From: JBDTSW01 sp039930945
Lineage (GTDB): Bacteria; Actinomycetota; Thermoleophilia; Solirubrobacterales; 70-9
Reading direction: 5' to 3'
Length of the DNA: 11,204 nucleotides
Assembly (NCBI GenBank): GCA_039930945.1
Contig: JBDTSW010000074.1
Span: forward strand, 1-11,204
Within the stretch, counting starts at the first letter, position 1. Each line of letters starts with the position of its first letter. This document shows, in pieces, positions 7,688 to 11,204 of the stretch. The notes beneath the pieces are model-generated. The model saw only the letters and a program-made list of their open reading frames with translations, had not been told where the DNA came from and did not search any database. The position numbers and the translations under genes were made by a program.

Positions 7688-8289
7688 TCGGCAAGCTGGT
7701 CGCGGTCGCGGCCGCGGCGATCGTCGCGGCTGCCGTCTGGTGGCGGCGGAACCCGTCGGCCTGCCCCTACAGCCAGCGCTGCTGGGTCCAGGCTCCGCAC
7801 CCGTTGATCACCCGTGAACGGCTGCGAGAGGTGCTCGCTCCCGAGGCCGGCGAGCGGGTGCTCGAGATCGGCCCGGGAACCGGCTACTACACGCTCGACC
7901 TCGCCGGCTGGGTCGGCCCCGCCGGGACGGTGCAGATCTTCGACATCCAGCAGGAGATGCTGGACCACACGATGCGGAGCGCCGCTGAGCGCGCAATCGC
8001 CAACGTCGAACCCACCCTGGGGGACGCCGCCTCTCTCCCCTACGCGGACGAATCGGTCGACGCGGTGGTCCTGGTTACCACGCTCGGCGAGATCCCCGAC
8101 CAGGCGGCGGCGCTGGGCGAGATCGCCCGGGTGCTGGCCCCCGACGGCCGCCTGGTCGTCGGCGAGCTTGTCGGCGACCCCCACTACACCTCGCCCGGCG
8201 CCCTCATGGCCCTCGGCGAGGCTGCGGGCCTGAGCGTGGCGCAGCGCTCGGGCCCGGCCTTCGGCTACTTCGCGCGGCTCGTCAAGTAG
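7684..8289 (+). CDS. Membrane-anchored class I SAM-dependent methyltransferase
   Basis: This 201-residue protein starts with a hydrophobic segment (about 4-20) followed by WWRRNPSACPYSQRCWVQ, so it is probably tethered with the catalytic part in the cytoplasm. The two cysteines at 27 and 33 sit just after the anchor. The Rossmann methyltransferase core follows: motif I VLEIGPGTGYYT (59-70), an acidic Asp87 at the end of strand 2 (QIFDIQ) for the SAM ribose, GDAASLPYADESVDAVVL (113-130), and LAPDGRLVVGEL (151-162), the usual post-core strand of the ubiquinone/menaquinone-type (Methyltransf_11) family. The substrate is not evident; a membrane lipid, quinone or membrane protein would fit the anchor. 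It is coupled by ATGA to the upstream small protein. Its TAG stop lies 8 bp inside the convergent BtrH-like gene. Confidence 0.85.
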   Translation: MIGKLVAVAAAAIVAAAVWWRRNPSACPYSQRCWVQAPHPLITRERLREVLAPEAGERVLEIGPGTGYYTLDLAGWVGPAGTVQIFDIQQEMLDHTMRSAAERAIANVEPTLGDAASLPYADESVDAVVLVTTLGEIPDQAAALGEIARVLAPDGRLVVGELVGDPHYTSPGALMALGEAAGLSVAQRSGPAFGYFARLVK

Positions 8290-9274
8290 ACGCCCCGGCC
8301 AACGCCGGCCACAGCCGCTCCTCGGCGTCGAGGACGGCGGCTGCGCGGTCGCTGATCGCCGACCACAGCTCGGGGCTGGGATCATCCGACTCGCTGCCGG
8401 CGAGCAGCGCCGCGGCCAGATCGGTCCAGCGGGCGGCGGCCTCGGCGGCCAGCCCCACCTGCGGGTTGGCCGCCTCGGCCAGGAAGCGCGAGTACATCAA
8501 CCTGAAGTTGCCGCCGCCTGTTCCCCGGCGCTCGATCACCTGGTAGGCGAAGCGCGCGCACCACTGCCAGTCGGAGAGCTGGCGCGGCCACTGCCCGACC
8601 TCCGCCGCGAAGCGCCGCAGCGCCGGCAGTCCCTCGTAGACGCCCAGCGCCGGCTCGATCATCTGGCGAGCGTTGCGCTCGACGGCGGCGTCGATTGACG
8701 CGCGCAGATGGCCGATCTCGCCGCCCTCCGGCAGCGCGACCAGGTGTCCCGCCAGCGGGTAGACCGGGTGCTCGGAGTGACGGGCCCGCCGCAGGCTCTC
8801 GAGGCTGGTCGTCTGCAGCTCGTCGAAGGCCGTGTCCGAGAGGTGGGCGACGGCATCGTCGTAGCCGGCCAACACGACCGCGTGGCCGGGGAAGTGGGCG
8901 GAGTTGCCGTAGTGGTCGAGGTGGTAGAGGTCGGTGAGCAGGATCGCGGGCCGGCCTGCGTCGACGACCGCGCGCGCCGCCTCCCACGAGGCCCCCGCAT
9001 CGGCGAACGTCCGCAGCTCGAGGCCCGTGGCGGTGAGCTCGAGGAACTGCTCCTCGAGGCGGGCGGCGCGGCCGTTGATGAAGCGGGAGGGCGACTGCCC
9101 GTCCAGGGGCAGGTAGTAGAAGCAGGCGCCCGCCCCGAGCCCGAAGGCCATCTCCTCGGAGACCTCGGCGCCGTGGAAGGCCAGAAGGTTTCGCAGCGCC
9201 GTCGAGCCGCAGTGTTTGCCCGGCCGGTGCCGGTAGCCAGGGACCATCGCGCTGGCGCTCTCGTCCGCGGGCAC
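8282..9274 (-). CDS. BtrH_N / DUF4872-type protein (papain-like acyltransferase fold)
   Basis: This 330-residue protein resembles BtrH, which in butirosin biosynthesis transfers an acyl group from a carrier protein to an aminoglycoside. Visible are RPGKHCGSTALRNLLAFHG (17-35) with candidate nucleophile Cys22, EEMAFGLGAGACFYYLP (40-56) as the family's glycine-rich segment, FPGHAVVLAGYDD (128-140) with candidate His131, and HLSDTAF (144-150) with candidate Asp147, together a Cys-His-Asp set. The second half (about 190-330) is helical and fits DUF4872. No carrier protein, NRPS or PKS gene is near, so the substrate is unknown; it may be a housekeeping transferase, peptidase or hydrolase. The GTG at 9274 is chosen because TAGCCT lies six bases upstream; an ATG at 9247 (residue 10) is the alternative. 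Its end overlaps the methyltransferase gene by 8 bp. Confidence 0.82.
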   Translation of the reverse strand: MPADESASAMVPGYRHRPGKHCGSTALRNLLAFHGAEVSEEMAFGLGAGACFYYLPLDGQSPSRFINGRAARLEEQFLELTATGLELRTFADAGASWEAARAVVDAGRPAILLTDLYHLDHYGNSAHFPGHAVVLAGYDDAVAHLSDTAFDELQTTSLESLRRARHSEHPVYPLAGHLVALPEGGEIGHLRASIDAAVERNARQMIEPALGVYEGLPALRRFAAEVGQWPRQLSDWQWCARFAYQVIERRGTGGGNFRLMYSRFLAEAANPQVGLAAEAAARWTDLAAALLAGSESDDPSPELWSAISDRAAAVLDAEERLWPALAGAST

Positions 9275-9280
9275 CCGGGC

Positions 9281-9286
9281 AGGCTA
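9281..9286 (-). promoter_or_regulatory. -10 element of the BtrH-like gene
   Basis: On the minus strand TAGCCT is followed by six bases (gcccgg) and the GTG at 9274. No Shine-Dalgarno is present, so a leaderless mRNA is likely. The element sits where the divergent PAP2 promoter would need its -35 region. Confidence 0.5.
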
Positions 9287-9302
9287 TTCGCCCTTCCCTC
9301 CC

Positions 9303-9308
9303 TATCCT
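9303..9308 (+). promoter_or_regulatory. -10 element of the PAP2-ychF unit
   Basis: TATCCT (four of six consensus bases) lies ten bases before the GTG at 9319, with no Shine-Dalgarno. A -35 placed 17 bp upstream would fall on 9280-9285, the -10 of the divergent BtrH-like gene, and the converse also holds, so the two promoters interlock. Confidence 0.55.
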
Positions 9309-9318
9309 GGCTGGCTCC

Positions 9319-9993
9319 GTGCTGCCCTCACCCCGCAAGCCCACCCCCGGGCGCCTGATGCCGGCGCGCCTTCGCGCCCGAAGCGAGGTCAAGCGCCGCC
9401 GCAGCCCGCTGCTGCGGGCGCTCGGCGACCTCGACCAGCGCCTCCTGCGAGGCCTGCGAACGCGGGGCCACCAGGCCCCGGTGGAGACGACGATGACGGC
9501 GCTCGGCACGATCGGGGAGTGGGGCGCCGTCTGGATCGCGATCGGGTCTGCGGCCGCGGTGGCCGACCGGGCCCGCCGCTCGAGGTGGGCCGCGGCGGCG
9601 ACGGTGGCGCCGATCGCCGTCGGTCTCAACTTCGCCGTCAAGGCGGTCGTGCGTCGCGAGCGCCCGCTGATCGAGGGCCACCCGCCGCTCGCCCGCGCCC
9701 CCTCGAAGCTCTCATTCCCCTCCGCGCACGCGACCTCGTCACTGGCCGCGGCGGCAGCCCTGGGTCGGGTCGAGCCGCGCGCCCGAGGGCCCCTGTACGC
9801 CCTCGCGGGCGGGATCTGCCTGAGCCGCCCCTACCTCGGCATGCACTACCCCTCCGACGTGATCGCTGGAGCCGCGCTTGGCCTGGCGCTGGGCTCGATC
9901 GCCCCCGGCGTCAGCGAGGCGGGCGTCGAGGAGCGATTGGTCGACCTCGCCGCCGAGACGCATGCGAAGCGTCCGGCACGGGTCACCAGGTGA
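9319..9993 (+). CDS. PAP2-superfamily membrane phosphatase
   Basis: This 224-residue protein should remove a phosphate from a lipid phosphate such as phosphatidic acid or undecaprenyl pyrophosphate at the membrane. The three PAP2 motifs are intact: KAVVRRERP (108-116, KxxxxxxRP), FPSAHATSS (133-141) with His137, and SRPYLGMHYPSD (169-180) with His176 and Asp180. Motif 2 reads PSAH instead of the common PSGH, a tolerated change. Hydrophobic segments near 61-81, 91-106, 137-148 and 178-196 fit a multi-pass protein. About 50 basic residues precede the first segment, longer than needed. The GTG at 9319 is supported by the -10 ten bases upstream; an ATG at 9358 would give a product 13 residues shorter. 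The gene is first in a unit with ychF, whose GTG overlaps its TGA. Confidence 0.9.
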   Translation: MLPSPRKPTPGRLMPARLRARSEVKRRRSPLLRALGDLDQRLLRGLRTRGHQAPVETTMTALGTIGEWGAVWIAIGSAAAVADRARRSRWAAAATVAPIAVGLNFAVKAVVRRERPLIEGHPPLARAPSKLSFPSAHATSSLAAAAALGRVEPRARGPLYALAGGICLSRPYLGMHYPSDVIAGAALGLALGSIAPGVSEAGVEERLVDLAAETHAKRPARVTR

Positions 9994-11066
9994 AGATCGG
10001 GATCGTCGGCCTGCCGAACGCGGGCAAGTCGACGCTGTTCAACGCCCTCACCTCGGGCGGGGCTCCGACCGGCGACTACCCGTTCACCACGATTGACCCG
10101 AACGTCGCGATCGTCGCCGTTCCCGACCGGCGCCTGGAGCGGGTCGCCGCGACCGTGCGCTCGTCGTCGGTGGTACAGGAGACGATCGGGTTCCACGACA
10201 TCGCCGGCCTCGTTCCCGGCGCGTCCACGGGCGAGGGCCTTGGCAACCGGTTCCTCGGAGCGATCCGCGAGACGGACGCGATCTGCCACGTCGTCCGCGC
10301 CTACGCGGCCGACGACGTGCCCCACCCCGAGGGCAGGGTGGATCCCGGCTCCGACATCGACCTGGTCGAGACCGAGCTCTACGCCGCCGACCTCGAGCAG
10401 GCCGAGCGACGCCTCGAGCGCGTGACCAAGCAGGCTCGCTCGCTCGACGCCAAGGCGGTGGCCGAGCGCGACTGGCTCGCGGCCGTGGTCGACGCGCTCG
10501 GGGCCGGGCATCCGGCCCGCGAGGTGCCGGTGCCGAAGGCCGCGGCGCAGGCCCCAGGGCGCCTGAACGCGCTCACCTCGAAGCCGGTGCTGTACGTCGC
10601 CAACGTCGAGGAGGGGATCGACGAGATCCCTGCCTCGGTCGCCTCGCACGCGCGGTCGGCCGACGCGGCGGCCGTCGCGATCAGCGCCAGGGTCGAGTCC
10701 GAGCTGGGCGAGATCGCCGACCCCGACGAGGCCGCGGAGCTGCGGGCGGAGCTCGGTGTCTCCGAGAGCGGGCTCGCCCGCGTGATCCGGGCCTCCTGGG
10801 AGCTGCTCGACCTGATCGCCTTCTTCACCGCCGGCGAGGACAAGGAGGCGATGGCCCACGCCCTGCGCTCGGGCTCCTCCGCCTACGAGGCGGCGGGCAA
10901 GGTCCACACCGACATCCAGGCGGGATTCGTCCGCGCCGAGGTGGTCGGCTGGGAGCAGCTCGTCAGCGCCGGCGGCTACTCGCAGGCGCGCACCGCGGGG
11001 ACGCTTCGCACCGAGGGCCGCGACTACATCGTCCGCGACGGCGAGGTGCTGACGATCAAGTGTTGA
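9990..11066 (+). CDS. ychF: YchF/OLA1-family ribosome-associated P-loop ATPase
   Basis: YchF is a universally conserved Obg-related ATPase that binds ribosomes and influences stress responses. The 358-residue length is typical. Visible are the G1 loop GLPNAGKST (7-15), a switch region PFTTIDPN (31-38), G3 DIAGLVPGASTGEGLGN (70-86) with the non-polar residue that marks this hydrophobic-substituted GTPase family, His100 (CHVVRAY) matching the catalytic His of Escherichia coli YchF, and the ATP-specifying NVEE (205-208) in place of NKxD. A coiled-coil domain (about 125-195) and a C-terminal TGS domain (about 275-358, FFTAGEDKEA to DGEVLTIKC) complete it. The residue before the G3 aspartate is His69 (FHDIAGL) where Val is usual. 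Start: GTG 9990, overlapping the PAP2 stop as GTGA; conserved sequence begins at once (KIGIVGLP), so no longer start is needed. Confidence 0.96.
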   Translation: MKIGIVGLPNAGKSTLFNALTSGGAPTGDYPFTTIDPNVAIVAVPDRRLERVAATVRSSSVVQETIGFHDIAGLVPGASTGEGLGNRFLGAIRETDAICHVVRAYAADDVPHPEGRVDPGSDIDLVETELYAADLEQAERRLERVTKQARSLDAKAVAERDWLAAVVDALGAGHPAREVPVPKAAAQAPGRLNALTSKPVLYVANVEEGIDEIPASVASHARSADAAAVAISARVESELGEIADPDEAAELRAELGVSESGLARVIRASWELLDLIAFFTAGEDKEAMAHALRSGSSAYEAAGKVHTDIQAGFVRAEVVGWEQLVSAGGYSQARTAGTLRTEGRDYIVRDGEVLTIKC

Positions 11067-11071
11067 GAGTG

Positions 11072-11103
11072 ACCCTCTGAGAATGCCTGCAAACAGGGGG
11101 TTT
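11072..11103 (+). terminator. Candidate terminator after ychF
   Basis: ACCCTCTG (11072-11079) can pair with CAGGGGGT (11094-11101), including one G-U pair, around a 14-base loop, and is followed by TT then ACAT. The stem lies directly after the ychF stop at 11066. The T-run is short, so it is weaker than a classical intrinsic terminator. Confidence 0.4.
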
Positions 11104-11160
11104 ACATAAACGGGGGCACCTTCCTCGGTCGTTTGTGTTTTACTTACATATCCTTAATAC
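11104..11160 (+). promoter_or_regulatory. AT-rich promoter region for the gene beyond the window
   Basis: This is the only locally AT-rich stretch in the window. TATCCT (11149-11154) is the best -10 candidate, placing the transcript start near 11160, just at the 5' edge of the riboswitch. The same hexamer is the PAP2 -10. No strong -35 is seen 16-18 bp upstream. TTACATA occurs at 11102-11108 and again at 11144-11150, 42 bp apart. Confidence 0.45.
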
Positions 11161-11204
11161 ATGCCGAATCCCGGAACCCACTGCGGTCCGGGAGCGGGGG
11201 AACC
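11161..11204 (+). ncRNA. ydaO/yuaA-type c-di-AMP riboswitch, 5' part (cut by window end)
   Basis: The 5' consensus of the ydaO (c-di-AMP) riboswitch is recognisable: GCCGAATCC at 11163-11171, then a perfect 7-bp stem TCCCGGA (11169-11175) with TCCGGGA (11187-11193), then GCGGGGGAACC (11194-11204). The Thermoanaerobacter tengcongensis riboswitch has the same order: GCCGAAUCC, a short stem with UCCG/CGGA, then GGAGGAACC. The 3' half and the controlled gene lie outside the window. In actinobacteria these riboswitches mostly precede cell-wall hydrolase genes (Rpf, NlpC/P60), where c-di-AMP binding lowers expression; that applies here only by analogy. Confidence 0.82.

Noticed and set aside
9328..9681. 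Minus-strand frame that could extend or precede the BtrH-like gene.
   Set aside because: It overlaps the PAP2 gene, and the BtrH-like gene has its own start signal at 9274.
9519..9989. An upstream extension of YchF through the PAP2 gene.
   Set aside because: Conserved YchF sequence begins immediately after the GTG at 9990 and the extension is an out-of-frame reading of the PAP2 motifs.
11086..11097. Small hairpin CCTG-CAAA-CAGG after ychF.
   Set aside because: Only four base pairs; the longer ACCCTCTG/CAGGGGGT pairing over the same bases is more stable and is listed instead.

Overview
The window is very GC-rich chromosomal DNA, packed with short intergenic gaps, from what looks like a high-GC actinobacterium. 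My best placement is the class Thermoleophilia (Solirubrobacterales-like). This rests on protein style: a secreted protein with an 'ALFVALGGTGYAA'-type signal and decapeptide repeats, a DUF1385 gene next to a short FtsH, and a BtrH_N/DUF4872-type protein. It is inferred from memory of such genomes, not from a search. I see no insertion sequence, prophage, CRISPR array, tRNA or rRNA.

Layout. (1) 2-82: the last 26 codons of an unknown gene, ending tail-to-tail in a shared CTAG with a minus-strand aldehyde dehydrogenase (79-1647). (2) A divergent promoter region leads to a secreted repeat protein (1718-2329), followed by a serine esterase of the phospholipase/carboxylesterase family (2373-3044). 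The esterase converges, again on a shared CTAG, with rarA (3041-4381, minus). (3) A 19-bp gap with a two-way -10-like element leads into a probable operon: an undescribed 37-aa small protein (4401-4514), a DUF1385/YqhQ membrane protein (4511-5407) and a short FtsH-type AAA+ zinc protease without its extracytoplasmic domain (5446-7029). (4) A second run: methylmalonyl-CoA epimerase (7042-7452), a 73-aa protein (7466-7687) and a membrane-anchored SAM methyltransferase (7684-8289). It converges with an 8-bp overlap on a BtrH-like protein (8282-9274, minus). (5) A tight divergent promoter region leads to a PAP2 phosphatase (9319-9993), translationally coupled to the ATPase YchF (9990-11066). (6) The last 138 bp hold a candidate terminator, a locally AT-rich promoter region and the 5' part of a ydaO-type c-di-AMP riboswitch, cut off by the window edge. 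The gene it controls lies outside; in actinobacteria it is often a cell-wall hydrolase.

Two cross-cutting patterns stand out. First, nearly every gene that starts a transcription unit has a TAnnnT-like -10 hexamer about 6-14 bases before its start codon and no Shine-Dalgarno sequence, which suggests leaderless or nearly leaderless mRNAs. Genes inside units instead use a Shine-Dalgarno (ftsH, the 73-aa gene) or ATGA/GTGA stop-start overlaps (DUF1385, methyltransferase, ychF). Second, CTAG appears only five times that I could find, always as the TAG stop of a plus-strand gene; in two of the five the same palindrome also supplies the stop of the opposing gene.

Functionally the window mixes housekeeping (YchF, RarA, FtsH), propionyl-/methylmalonyl-CoA and aldehyde metabolism, and envelope functions (PAP2, FtsH, DUF1385, secreted protein, c-di-AMP signalling). 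There is no obvious defence or secondary-metabolite cluster. The least explained parts are the small protein, the divergent promoters, the orphan BtrH-like protein and the edge riboswitch.
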